The translations under genes and the position numbers were made by a program. Of a DNA stretch of 64,000 bases, positions 18,442 to 25,841 are shown in pieces. The notes below the pieces were generated by a model. The model was not told where the DNA came from. It did no database searches and worked only from the letters and a program-made list of their open reading frames with translations. Source of the DNA: Pseudomonadota bacterium (lineage in GTDB: Bacteria; Pseudomonadota; Alphaproteobacteria; Micavibrionales; CSBR16-224); contig CP053449.1 in the NCBI GenBank assembly GCA_013285465.1, positions 363,501-427,500 on the forward strand, written 5' to 3'. Position 1 is the stretch's first letter, and every line of letters begins with the position of its first letter.

Positions 18442-18851
18442 CGGAACGGGAATTTCGCGATTATCTGGACTCCTATGGTGCGGCGCTGGAAAAATGGCCG
18501 CAGCATCTGCGCGTCAAGGCAGAGAAAGCACTCGTGGAAGATGCGGCACTGCGCGATGTACTGACGGCTGAAAAAGAATTTTCCCGCGCCTTTGCGGTGG
18601 ATGTTCCCGCGCCTGACGGGGAGTTTGAAAACCGTATTCTGGCGGCATCATATGCCTTGCCGCAAAAAGCGGTGTTGCAGGACGACACCCTGCCGCGTTT
18701 GATATCATGGCGTATTGCGGCATCCGTTTTGCTGTTTGCGGCAGGTATTGCGCTGGGCAGTTTGCAACAAGCTGCCCGGACAGATGGTTATGCAGTGCAA
18801 GCTGACACGCTGATGAGCTATTACGCCTATAGTGAAGACGGGGGGATGTAA
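18438..18851 (+). CDS. probable membrane anti-sigma factor
   Basis: A 137-residue protein. The N-terminal 90 residues are helical and charged, beginning MTEREFRDYLDSYGAALEKWP. A single membrane helix (about residues 93-110, WRIAASVLLFAAGIALG) is followed by a short periplasmic tail. This one-helix layout directly after an ECF sigma gene, with an ATGA overlap, is typical of anti-sigma factors of the CnrY-like kind. No zinc HxxxCxxC motif is seen. It should hold the sigma factor at the membrane until the periplasmic partner encoded next signals stress. Confidence 0.7.
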   Translation: MTEREFRDYLDSYGAALEKWPQHLRVKAEKALVEDAALRDVLTAEKEFSRAFAVDVPAPDGEFENRILAASYALPQKAVLQDDTLPRLISWRIAASVLLFAAGIALGSLQQAARTDGYAVQADTLMSYYAYSEDGGM

Positions 18852-19306
18852 TGAAACGCTTGAAAACCGCATTGCTGATTTCCGTAGCCCTGAATATTTT
18901 TCTGGGCGGGCTTTTTCTGGGCGGGAAAATCTCGTCTTTACAGCCGCCTGCTGCCAGCCCTGTCAGTCAGGTTCTGACAGCCGAAAAGCAGAGTCGTTAT
19001 CAGGCGGAAATGGAAAAAGCGCGGCAGCGCTTCCGCGAAGGGCGTGAAAAATATGACGCACTCCATACGGCTTTAATGGCGGCGATGGAGGCAGAGAATT
19101 TTGATCGCGCCGCTTTCGATACAATTGCGGCGGATATGCTGACAGAGCGGACATCTCCTTTATCCTCATTCCTGACCACGGCGGCGGAACTGGCGGCGGA
19201 TATGGATTTCGAAGAACGTAAAGCCATGGCCGCTGATATCAGATTGCGTTACAAAGCATATCGTGCGCGTCAAAACTGTCCTGATGCGGCGGAGAAAAAG
19301 GAATAA
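18851..19306 (+). CDS. periplasmic metal-resistance/sensor protein (CnrX/Spy-like)
   Basis: A 151-residue protein with an N-terminal signal-anchor (residues 6-26) and an all-helical periplasmic domain of the heavy-metal resistance (CnrR/NccX, Spy-related) type. It has a long QAEMEKARQRFREGREKYDALHTAL helix, a hairpin, then RAAFDTIAADMLTERTSP and a C-terminal helix ending near a single Cys. The gene overlaps the anti-sigma stop by one base. By analogy with CnrX it would sense metal or misfolding in the periplasm and relieve the anti-sigma. The classical His-rich CnrX ligands are not obvious, so the inducer may differ. Confidence 0.72.
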   Translation: MKRLKTALLISVALNIFLGGLFLGGKISSLQPPAASPVSQVLTAEKQSRYQAEMEKARQRFREGREKYDALHTALMAAMEAENFDRAAFDTIAADMLTERTSPLSSFLTTAAELAADMDFEERKAMAADIRLRYKAYRARQNCPDAAEKKE

Positions 19307-19307
19307 G

Positions 19308-19340
19308 CGTAAAAAAAATTACAATTTTACGTTATTTTTG
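19308..19340 (+). terminator. weak AT-rich intrinsic terminator
   Basis: CGTAAAA (19308-19314) and TTTTACG (19325-19331) form a 7-bp stem two bases after the stop of the sensor gene. It is followed by TTATTTTTG. The stem is AT-rich and so probably weak, but it sits exactly at the end of the efflux/regulator operon. Confidence 0.45.
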
Positions 19341-19366
19341 ACTCGGTGTTTCCCGTAACTTATGAT
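19338..19366 (+). promoter_or_regulatory. sigma-70-type promoter for the dapE-like gene
   Basis: TTGACT (19338-19343) and TATGAT (19361-19366, continuing AAT) are 17 bases apart. The transcription start would be near 19373, about 42 bases before the chosen ATG at 19415. Confidence 0.6.
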
Positions 19367-19414
19367 AATTTCCAAACAGGTACCAAATCAGTCCTGTTTA
19401 AAGAAGAGTTTATC

Positions 19415-20872
19415 ATGCCGAAAGACGGTTCAAAATCTGCGCCCAAAGCGGAAAAGAAAACTGTGCTTCCAGCGCCTTTTATGCCGCAGACGGCGGAGGA
19501 TAAGGCGCTGATTTCCTTTGCGCAGGAGCTTGTGCGCATCCCCAGTATTACGGCTCTTGATCCGGCTGATCTGGAGGCGTCGCGCAAAACGCTGGATATT
19601 GTCGAGAGTTTCGTTGCGCAGACCGGTGCGGATAGTAACCGGATGAGCTTTTCCGGCGGCCATGAAAAATGGGATTACGAGGTCGATAATCTTTACGTTG
19701 AATGGGTTTTGGGAACGCCTGAAGAAGGCAAGCCGGAAAAATATCTGTGCTATATCGGCCATACCGATGTCGTGCCGACAGGAGAAAAGAAAAACTGGTC
19801 GGATGATCCGTTCAGCGGCGACATTAAAGACGGTTATCTCTATGGGCGCGGCATTACCGATATGAAGGGCAGTGTGGCGGCTTTTGCCGCAGCAGTGAAC
19901 GAGTTGGCGGAACAGGCTGAGACTGAAGGCGTCAATATCCGTATCGGTATCGTCCTGACCACGGATGAGGAATGGGCGGCTGTGAATGGTACGCGTAAAA
20001 TCCTCGACTGGCTGAAAAAAGAAGGCAAAAAACCGGATGCCTTTATTGTTGGCGAGCCGTCTTCGCAGGATGAAATCGGCAGTCATATAAAATTGGGGCG
20101 GCGCGGTAGCCTGTGCGGGACATTTACCGCCAAAGGTGTGCAGGGGCATGCCGCTTATACTGAATTATTCGAGAATCCGAACCGTGCTCTGTCGCTGGCA
20201 CTGACCATCCTCAATAGCGAAGCATGGGCGGATGGTAATGAATATTTCCCCAATACGAATTTTGAGGCTGTCGCGACAAAATCAGGTGATTTTAACGCCT
20301 CTGCCATTATCCCGGAAAAGGCGGAAGCCTTGTGGAATATCCGCTATACCCATAACCAGACACCTTCAGCGCTGGCAAAATGGATTGAGGATAAGCTGAA
20401 AAATCCGCCGGAATGGGCAAAGAACCATCCCGATGCCGATAAGCTGGATAAAATTACTGTGACGGCCAATCTGGATACGGCCTCTATGCCTTATTACAGC
20501 CCGCCCGCATCTTTGGCAAAAGCTGCTGCGAAAGCGGTGGAGGAGATCAAAGGCAAAGCACCGGTTCTGGATGGTAGCGGCGGTACGACGGATGGACGTT
20601 TTGTGCAGGACTACTTCCCCGATGCGGAAATCATCGAGCTGGGTCTGCCCGAACGCGGCGGCTATGACAGTCACGGTAAACAGCCGGGCGATTATTTCAA
20701 AAAAGGCGGTATGCACCAGATTGACGAGCGCGCGAATATTCAGGATATTGTGACTTTGCGCGATATTTTTAAGGCGACATTGCGCAATTACGGTACGCAG
20801 GACAAAACCGCTGAACAGAAAAAGGCCGCAAAACATGATCACAATCATTCCCTTCCACGACGCAAACCCTGA
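19415..20872 (+). CDS. dapE: M20 metallopeptidase, succinyl-diaminopimelate desuccinylase type
   Basis: A 485-residue di-zinc M20 hydrolase. The metal site includes His in CYIGHTDVVP, the bridging Asp in GRGITDMKG, the catalytic Glu pair in TTDEEW and the C-terminal GGMHQIDERANI. GSGGTTDGRF matches the DapE substrate motif GG(T/S)DGRF. It should make LL-diaminopimelate for lysine and peptidoglycan. It is about 100 residues longer than typical DapE, with a Lys-rich N-terminal leader, internal extensions and a basic tail (KKAAKHDHNHSLPRRKP). Another M20 amidohydrolase role is possible. The ATG at 19415 is preferred over 19346 because it follows the mapped promoter and an aagaagag ribosome site. 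Confidence 0.78.
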   Translation: MPKDGSKSAPKAEKKTVLPAPFMPQTAEDKALISFAQELVRIPSITALDPADLEASRKTLDIVESFVAQTGADSNRMSFSGGHEKWDYEVDNLYVEWVLGTPEEGKPEKYLCYIGHTDVVPTGEKKNWSDDPFSGDIKDGYLYGRGITDMKGSVAAFAAAVNELAEQAETEGVNIRIGIVLTTDEEWAAVNGTRKILDWLKKEGKKPDAFIVGEPSSQDEIGSHIKLGRRGSLCGTFTAKGVQGHAAYTELFENPNRALSLALTILNSEAWADGNEYFPNTNFEAVATKSGDFNASAIIPEKAEALWNIRYTHNQTPSALAKWIEDKLKNPPEWAKNHPDADKLDKITVTANLDTASMPYYSPPASLAKAAAKAVEEIKGKAPVLDGSGGTTDGRFVQDYFPDAEIIELGLPERGGYDSHGKQPGDYFKKGGMHQIDERANIQDIVTLRDIFKATLRNYGTQDKTAEQKKAAKHDHNHSLPRRKP

Positions 20873-21323
20873 CGCCGTACGCCGGATTTATGCGGAATCC
20901 GTCGCTGCCAATCCGCAGGGTTTTGTGCAGGATTTGTCCTTTCACGGCGATATCATGGCGCAAGCTGCGGATATGGCGGCGGAGGGCGGCGCATTTCTGG
21001 TCGCATTACTGGAAGATATGCCGATCGGCATCGGCGGGTTGAAGCCGGAAAAGGAAGACGGCGTTTACGAGCTGTGCAAATTACATGTCCTGAAAGAACA
21101 TCACGGCAAAGGCTACGGAAAAATGCTGTCATGGGGGTTGATTGATGCCGCGCGGGCAAAAGAAGCCGCGGCTGTTACGCTACATGTGACCGCCACGCAG
21201 GAAGCCGCAATCAGCCTGTATGAACGTCTGGGGTTTGAGCGCACCGACCGCAAAACCTATGATGTGCAAATCGGTAACACGGTGCAAAGTTTTGATACCG
21301 TCTTTATGCGCCTTGCGCTTTAG
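20835..21323 (+). CDS. GNAT-family N-acetyltransferase
   Basis: A 162-residue acetyltransferase. The acetyl-CoA-binding motif A is LHVLKEHHGKGYGKMLSWGLI (Q/RxxGxG/A form HGKGYG, near residue 95), and motif B is AISLYERLGFER. The gene overlaps the 3' end of the dapE-like gene by 38 bases and is therefore probably coupled to it. The substrate is unknown; amino-acid, peptide or antibiotic amines are possible. The downstream gene is convergent, 9 bases away, with no terminator between them. Confidence 0.82.
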   Translation: MITIIPFHDANPDAVRRIYAESVAANPQGFVQDLSFHGDIMAQAADMAAEGGAFLVALLEDMPIGIGGLKPEKEDGVYELCKLHVLKEHHGKGYGKMLSWGLIDAARAKEAAAVTLHVTATQEAAISLYERLGFERTDRKTYDVQIGNTVQSFDTVFMRLAL

Positions 21324-21332
21324 CAGAAAAAT

Positions 21333-22724
21333 TTAATGCTCAAGCGCTTTGACGATTTCTTCCGTCATCTTTTTGGCATCATCCAGTAGCATCATCGTAT
21401 TGTCCTGATAGAAGAGCGGATTGTCGATACCGGCATAGCCCGAACCGAGCGAACGCTTGATAAACAGCACCGTTTTTGCTTTTTCAACATCCAGAACCGG
21501 CATACCGTAAATCGGTGATGTTGTGTCGGTTTTGGCGGCGGGGTTGGTGATGTCATTGGCACCGATAATATAGGCGACATCGGTTTGTGCGAAATCGCGG
21601 TTGATGTCTTCCAATTCAAACACTTCGTCATAGGGCACATTTGCTTCGGCCAAAAGCACATTCATATGGCCGGGCATGCGTCCTGCGACAGGGTGAATGG
21701 CATATTTTACATCCACACCTTCTTTTTTCAGGATATCGGCCATTTCACGCAAAGCGTGCTGTGCCTGTGCCACCGCCATACCGTAACCCGGCACGATGAT
21801 GACTTTCGAGGCGTTTTTCATGATATAGGCGGCATCTTCGGCAGAGCCGATTTTCGCCTGACGGTCACCCAGATCTTCAGCCGCACCGGAAGCCTGTTCA
21901 CCGCCGAAACCGCCCAGAACAACGCTCAGGAAGGAGCGGTTCATACCTTTACACATGATATAGGACAGGATGGCACCGCTGGAGCCGACCAGCGCACCGA
22001 CAATAATCAACAGCGGGTTATGCAGCGTAAAGCCGATACCGGCGGCGGCCCAGCCTGAATAACTGTTCAGCATGGAGACGATGACAGGCATATCCGCCCC
22101 GCCGATCGGCACGATAATCAGCACACCGATCAGGAAGGCCAGCAATACGACCGCCCAGAAAAAGAAGGACATTTGCGAGCTGCACAGCAGAATAATCAAC
22201 AGCACCAGACCGCAGCCCAGCAGCGCATTGACCATATGCTGCCCCGGATAAACCATGGGCTTGCCGGAAATCACGCCCTGCAATTTCCCCCAGGCGATAA
22301 TGGAGCCTGTAAAGGTAATGGCACCGATGGCGGCCCCCAGCGACATTTCGAGCATACTGCCAAAAGCGACATAGCCCGGTGCACCAAGGCCATAGGCCTC
22401 GGGATTGTAGAAAGCGGCGGCGGCAACGAAAACAGCGGCAAGGCCGACCAGCGAGTGGAAGGCCGCAACCAGCTGCGGCAGCGCCGTCATTTCAATTTTC
22501 AGCGCGATCAGCGTACCGATTCCACCGCCGACAAGCAGGCCCAGAAGGATCAGGCTGTACGTCGTCACATGCGGCAGCAGCAAGGTCGCAACAATGGCAA
22601 CCGCCATACCGGTGATACCGTAGGCCAGCCCCTTGCGCGACGTTTCAGGATGCGACAAGCCGCGCAGCGACAGGATGAAGCAGATGGAAGATGCAAGATA
22701 TGCGAGAGAAATCATTGTGGTCAT
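21333..22724 (-). CDS. pntB: NAD(P) transhydrogenase, beta subunit
   Basis: A 463-residue membrane protein. About nine helices form the dII proton channel (SICFILSLRGLSHPETSRKG at the N-terminus). The C-terminal dIII NADP-binding domain contains VIIVPGYGMAVAQAQHALREM, HPVAGRMPGHMNVLLAEANVPYD and GANDITNPAA. Together with PntA1 and PntA2 it couples proton entry to hydride transfer from NADH to NADP+, supplying NADPH. The ribosome site gagggg precedes the ATG at 22724. It is the last gene of the pntA1-pntA2-pntB operon. Confidence 0.95.
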   Translation of the reverse strand: MTTMISLAYLASSICFILSLRGLSHPETSRKGLAYGITGMAVAIVATLLLPHVTTYSLILLGLLVGGGIGTLIALKIEMTALPQLVAAFHSLVGLAAVFVAAAAFYNPEAYGLGAPGYVAFGSMLEMSLGAAIGAITFTGSIIAWGKLQGVISGKPMVYPGQHMVNALLGCGLVLLIILLCSSQMSFFFWAVVLLAFLIGVLIIVPIGGADMPVIVSMLNSYSGWAAAGIGFTLHNPLLIIVGALVGSSGAILSYIMCKGMNRSFLSVVLGGFGGEQASGAAEDLGDRQAKIGSAEDAAYIMKNASKVIIVPGYGMAVAQAQHALREMADILKKEGVDVKYAIHPVAGRMPGHMNVLLAEANVPYDEVFELEDINRDFAQTDVAYIIGANDITNPAAKTDTTSPIYGMPVLDVEKAKTVLFIKRSLGSGYAGIDNPLFYQDNTMMLLDDAKKMTEEIVKALEH

Positions 22725-22737
22725 TGGTCAGTTCCCC

Positions 22738-23154
22738 TCACGCTTTCTTTTTGAACATATGCAGCATACGCCGCGTTACGATAAAGCCGCCAAAAATATT
22801 GACGGCAGCCAGAACAACGGCAAGAAAACCCATCAGCTTTGAAAACCCGACGGCGGAGGCGCCGACGGCAAGTAAAGCGCCGACAATCACAACCGAGGAA
22901 ATGGCATTGGTAATCGACATCAGCGGCGAGTGCAGGGCGGGTGTGACGCGCCAGACAACATGATAACCGACGAAACAGGCTAAAACGAAAATAATCAGCC
23001 CGTTAATGAAGAAGCCGTCTCCCTGCTGGGCGGCGGCCATGCCTGCATCCTGTGCGGGGGTGGTAGCGGCAAGGGCGGCGGCTTTTTCTGCCAGTTCCGT
23101 GGCGGCAGCGGCAAGGTCGCGTGCGCCCTCTGCAAGATTTTGCTGGTTTGACAT
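22738..23154 (-). CDS. pntA2: NAD(P) transhydrogenase, alpha-2 membrane subunit
   Basis: A 138-residue protein matching the C-terminal, membrane part of PntA as found in split-alpha enzymes such as Rhodospirillum rubrum. It has an Ala-rich soluble N-terminus of about 50 residues, then three helices: INGLIIFVLACFVGYHVVWR, ISSVVIVGALLAVGA and FLAVVLAAVNIFGGF. The conserved TPALHSPLMSITNAISS segment lies between helices. The gene lies 13 bases before pntB. GGAG precedes the ATG. Confidence 0.92.
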   Translation of the reverse strand: MSNQQNLAEGARDLAAAATELAEKAAALAATTPAQDAGMAAAQQGDGFFINGLIIFVLACFVGYHVVWRVTPALHSPLMSITNAISSVVIVGALLAVGASAVGFSKLMGFLAVVLAAVNIFGGFIVTRRMLHMFKKKA

Positions 23155-23191
23155 GTCGTTTACTCCGTCCTGTCTTTTTTAAACGAAAAGA

Positions 23192-24478
23192 TTATTTCTT
23201 GGCTTTTTTTGCAGCCGGTTTCTTTGCCGCTGTTTTCTTTGCGGCAGCTTTTTTCGGCGCAGCTTTCTTGGCGGGCTTCTTTTTGCCCGCGGCTTTTTTT
23301 GCGGGCGCTTTTTTCGCCGTCGTTTTTTTCTTGGCGGCAGATGTTGTCTTACCGAAAAGCGGGTGAATAACCGCGCCTTCTTTGGTCAGTGCCGTGCCTT
23401 TGATAATGTCATCATCCCAGTCAATCGCCAGTTTTTTACTGTCGTCGTTAATAAGAATTTTGACGAAATTCAGGAGGTTGCGCGCATAAAGCGCCGAGGA
23501 AACCGTGGCAAGGCGTGAAGCGACATTCTTATGCCCGATAATCGTAACGCCGTGTTTGACGACGACTTTACCGTTTTCCGATGCCGCGCAGTTACCGCCC
23601 TGCTCAACGGCAAGATCAACAATAACAGCGCCGGGCTTCATGGATTTCACCATCTCTTCGGTAATCAGAACCGGTGCGGCGCGTCCGGGGATTAAGGCCG
23701 TTGTAATGACGATATCCTGTTTCTGGATGGTTTCCTCGACCAGTGCCTGTTGTTTTTTCTGATAGTCTTTCGACATTTCCTTGGCGTAACCGCCGGCGGT
23801 TTCAGCCTGTTTGAACTCGTCATCCTCGACGGCAATGAAGGTGCCGCCCAGTGATTGCACCTGTTCTTTCGCGGCAGGGCGGACATCTGTGGCGGAAACG
23901 ACCGCGCCAAGACGTTTGGCGGTGGCAATGGCCTGCAATCCGGCAACACCGGCGCCCATGATAAAGACTTTTGCGGGCGGAACCGTCCCGGCCGCCGTCA
24001 TCATCATCGGAAAAGACCCTGTGTAATATTCCGCAGCATCCAGCACGGATTTATATCCGGCCAGATTGGCCTGCGAGGACAGAATGTCCATGCTTTGTGC
24101 GCGGGTTATGCGCGGCACCAGCTCCATCGCAAAGCCGGAGAGCTTGTTTGCCGCAAGGGATTTGACAATATCCTGATTATTGTAAGGCGATAAGGCACCG
24201 ATGACCAATGCGGATTTTTTCAGCTTTTTTAAAACGCTGTCCTGCGGCGCGCCGACACAAAGCAGAATATCGGCATTTTTTACGGCCTCATCTGCGCCGG
24301 AGAGTTTCGCACCCGCCTCTTTATATGCCTCGTCAGTATAAGAGGCCTCTGCGCCGGCACCTTTTTCCAGTGTCACGGAACAGCCCGCGGCAATCAGTTT
24401 TTTAACGGTTTCGGGAATGACGGCGACACGGCGCTCATTTTCATTTTGTTCTTTTAAGACAGCAACATGTAAAGACAC
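23192..24478 (-). CDS. pntA1: NAD(P) transhydrogenase alpha-1 subunit with histone H1-like tail
   Basis: A 428-residue NAD(H)-binding dI subunit related to alanine dehydrogenase. ENERRVAVIPETVKKL, the RQD-loop-like PRITRAQSMDILSSQ and the Rossmann motif GAGVAGLQAIATAK are all present. The enzyme core ends near residue 380. It is then followed by about 47 residues made almost only of Lys and Ala with a few Pro, Thr and Gly (AKKAPAKKAAGKKKPAKK and similar). This is like histone H1 or bacterial nucleoid proteins and is not part of normal PntA. The start is GTG at 24478. It is downstream of tetR on the same strand, with an 84-base gap. Confidence 0.93.
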   Translation of the reverse strand: MSLHVAVLKEQNENERRVAVIPETVKKLIAAGCSVTLEKGAGAEASYTDEAYKEAGAKLSGADEAVKNADILLCVGAPQDSVLKKLKKSALVIGALSPYNNQDIVKSLAANKLSGFAMELVPRITRAQSMDILSSQANLAGYKSVLDAAEYYTGSFPMMMTAAGTVPPAKVFIMGAGVAGLQAIATAKRLGAVVSATDVRPAAKEQVQSLGGTFIAVEDDEFKQAETAGGYAKEMSKDYQKKQQALVEETIQKQDIVITTALIPGRAAPVLITEEMVKSMKPGAVIVDLAVEQGGNCAASENGKVVVKHGVTIIGHKNVASRLATVSSALYARNLLNFVKILINDDSKKLAIDWDDDIIKGTALTKEGAVIHPLFGKTTSAAKKKTTAKKAPAKKAAGKKKPAKKAAPKKAAAKKTAAKKPAAKKAKK

Positions 24479-24562
24479 GGCGGTAACCCTTATCTGAATA
24501 TAAATGACGGATTGATTTCCAACTGCACTAAGCTTGCCTCATCCGGCGGCATTTGTGAAGCC

Positions 24563-25231
24563 CTAACTCTGTTCCTGATGAACGTATTTTTGCAGAATGG
24601 CGGGATCGGCGCGGAAAATATGCACCATATTGAGCAACAGTTTTTGGAATAGCTGGCTTTTTTCCGCAGGATTGTACCATGCCTGACGCATCAGATCGAG
24701 ATAAGTGGCCAGCGAGATTTCAAGGCTCATGCCGATATCAAGGTCTTCGGGTAGGTCGCCGTCTTTTTGCGCCTCCTGTAACAGCGGAATGATGAGCTCG
24801 AGAAAAGGCCGGTAAATTTCCTGCGGGGACAGCCCGTTTTCTTGTTTGCCATGCACCCAGATATAGGAAATAAAGGCAATGGAATTGGCCAGTGTCTGTC
24901 CCGTATCTTCCTCCCAGATTTGTGCGGTGAAATACAGCAGATGTTCGATGGCGCTGCGGCCTTCGCGTTTTAGGGCGCTGATTTTTTGAAATTTCTCTTC
25001 AAGATACTCCCGGTGCAGAACAATCAGGATCTCACCTTTGGTATCGAAATGCGCATAGACCGAGCCATAGGCGACATCGGCTTCTTTGGCAATATCGGTG
25101 GGGCTGGTTTCAAAAAAGCCCTTTTCATCAAAGAGAGCGGCGGCGGCACGTAAAATGCGTTTACGTGTTTCCTGCTTCTGTTTTGCGCGTTTGGTATCGC
25201 TCCGCATACGTCCAGGTTTCTGAACTTTCAT
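24563..25231 (-). CDS. TetR/AcrR-family transcriptional regulator
   Basis: A 222-residue repressor. The N-terminal helix-turn-helix runs from TRKRILRAAAALFDEKGFFETSPTDIAKEADVAYGSVYAHFDTKGEIL, and an all-helical ligand domain of about 150 residues follows. A basic N-terminal arm, MKVQKPGRMRSDTKRAKQKQ, may add DNA contacts. It faces away from the 414-base gap holding a perfect 12-bp-arm palindrome at 25388-25413, which is a good candidate for its operator. It may also regulate itself and pntA downstream. The ligand is unknown. Confidence 0.85.
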   Translation of the reverse strand: MKVQKPGRMRSDTKRAKQKQETRKRILRAAAALFDEKGFFETSPTDIAKEADVAYGSVYAHFDTKGEILIVLHREYLEEKFQKISALKREGRSAIEHLLYFTAQIWEEDTGQTLANSIAFISYIWVHGKQENGLSPQEIYRPFLELIIPLLQEAQKDGDLPEDLDIGMSLEISLATYLDLMRQAWYNPAEKSQLFQKLLLNMVHIFRADPAILQKYVHQEQS

Positions 25232-25387
25232 GGGCTATTCGTTCCTAAAAGCGTCTATTACTTAAAACAATATCGTTTCGGCGCCGCTTTGCCTGCTCTC
25301 AAATTTTTTCAACAATTAATCAGTCTCTTATGAAATATCGCCTTTTTTTTGCTTTGTGGCAAGGCGGATTTTCCGGCGCGCTGATTT

Positions 25388-25413
25388 TTTTCATTGACAA
25401 ATGTCAATGAAAA
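25388..25413. promoter_or_regulatory. perfect palindromic operator (12-bp arms)
   Basis: The arm TTTTCATTGACA (25388-25399) is repeated as its exact reverse complement at 25402-25413, with AA in the centre. It covers the -35 box of the promoter that follows, so a bound protein should block transcription. Candidate proteins are the TetR regulator encoded 150 bases away, or an FNR/FixK/DNR-type regulator, because the core reads TTGAC-N4-GTCAA. Confidence 0.65.
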
Positions 25414-25422
25414 TGTTACAGT
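25394..25422 (+). promoter_or_regulatory. promoter of the 25.4-kb RNA
   Basis: TTGACA (25394-25399) and TACAGT (25417-25422) are separated by 17 bases. The start would be near 25429-25431. The -35 lies inside the palindrome at 25388-25413. Confidence 0.6.
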
Positions 25423-25429
25423 TAAAGAA

Positions 25430-25573
25430 TAGGGACTGGAATCTTCATTTCATTTCCCGATTGGAAAGGGAAATGAAGACCCGGAATAATTCCAACAAGA
25501 AGTCTGGGAAAGCCAGATCCTAAAAAAAATACTTAGAAGCCGGGGTCGTCGACAAGCCCGGCTTGCTTTTTTT
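25430..25573 (+). ncRNA. candidate structured small RNA
   Basis: About 144 bases lie between a promoter and an intrinsic terminator, with no open frame of note. Helices visible by eye are an outer stem TGGAAT/ATTCCA (25437-25442 with 25489-25494), a long inner hairpin CATTTCCC/GGGAAATG (25451-25458 with 25468-25475, extendable by 3 pairs), a hairpin GTCTGG/CCAGAT (25502-25507 with 25513-25518, GAAAG loop), an A-rich single strand, and the terminator stem. CATTTCATTT in the left arm allows a second register pairing TCTTCATTTC with GAAATGAAGA. The family is not recognised. It could be a free sRNA or a 5' leader for the small gene at 25646. Confidence 0.6.
25537..25573 (+). terminator. intrinsic terminator of the small RNA
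   Basis: AAGCCGGG (25537-25544) pairs perfectly with CCCGGCTT (25557-25564) across a 12-base loop, followed by GC and seven T (25567-25573). Confidence 0.8.
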
Positions 25574-25645
25574 GGGCAAGAAATTCTTAAAGTTTTTCGG
25601 CTATAATAAAAGAACGTGTTGTAATAAAAGGAAAAGAGGTTGTCT

Positions 25646-25819
25646 ATGAGCGTTGCGCCGGTCGTCACACAACAGGCATTGTTCCAGATTCGCGTTGCGA
25701 CGGAGGTTCTGAAAGCCAATGCCGAAGCGCAGCAGGCGCTTGTGGGGATTATTGCCGATGCGGCCCGTAGCGCACCTGTTTCTTCCTCTCTTGGGACGCG
25801 TCTGGATATTCGCGCCTGA
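25646..25819 (+). CDS. small protein, 57 aa, YjfB-like (putative motility family)
   Basis: An ATG at 25646 preceded by ggaaaagagg opens a 57-codon frame ending in TGA. The product begins MSVAPVVTQQALFQIRVATE and continues VLKANAEAQQALVGIIADAA, an amphipathic helix pattern similar to small YjfB-type putative motility proteins. The C-terminus is Ser/Arg-containing and polar. A TATAAT at 25602-25607 could be its own -10, without a clear -35. It could instead be read by leakage through the RNA terminator just upstream. The family link is tentative; the coding call rests on the ribosome site and codon pattern. Confidence 0.55.
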   Translation: MSVAPVVTQQALFQIRVATEVLKANAEAQQALVGIIADAARSAPVSSSLGTRLDIRA

Positions 25820-25841
25820 TTTGCGGCGGCATATTATGAGT

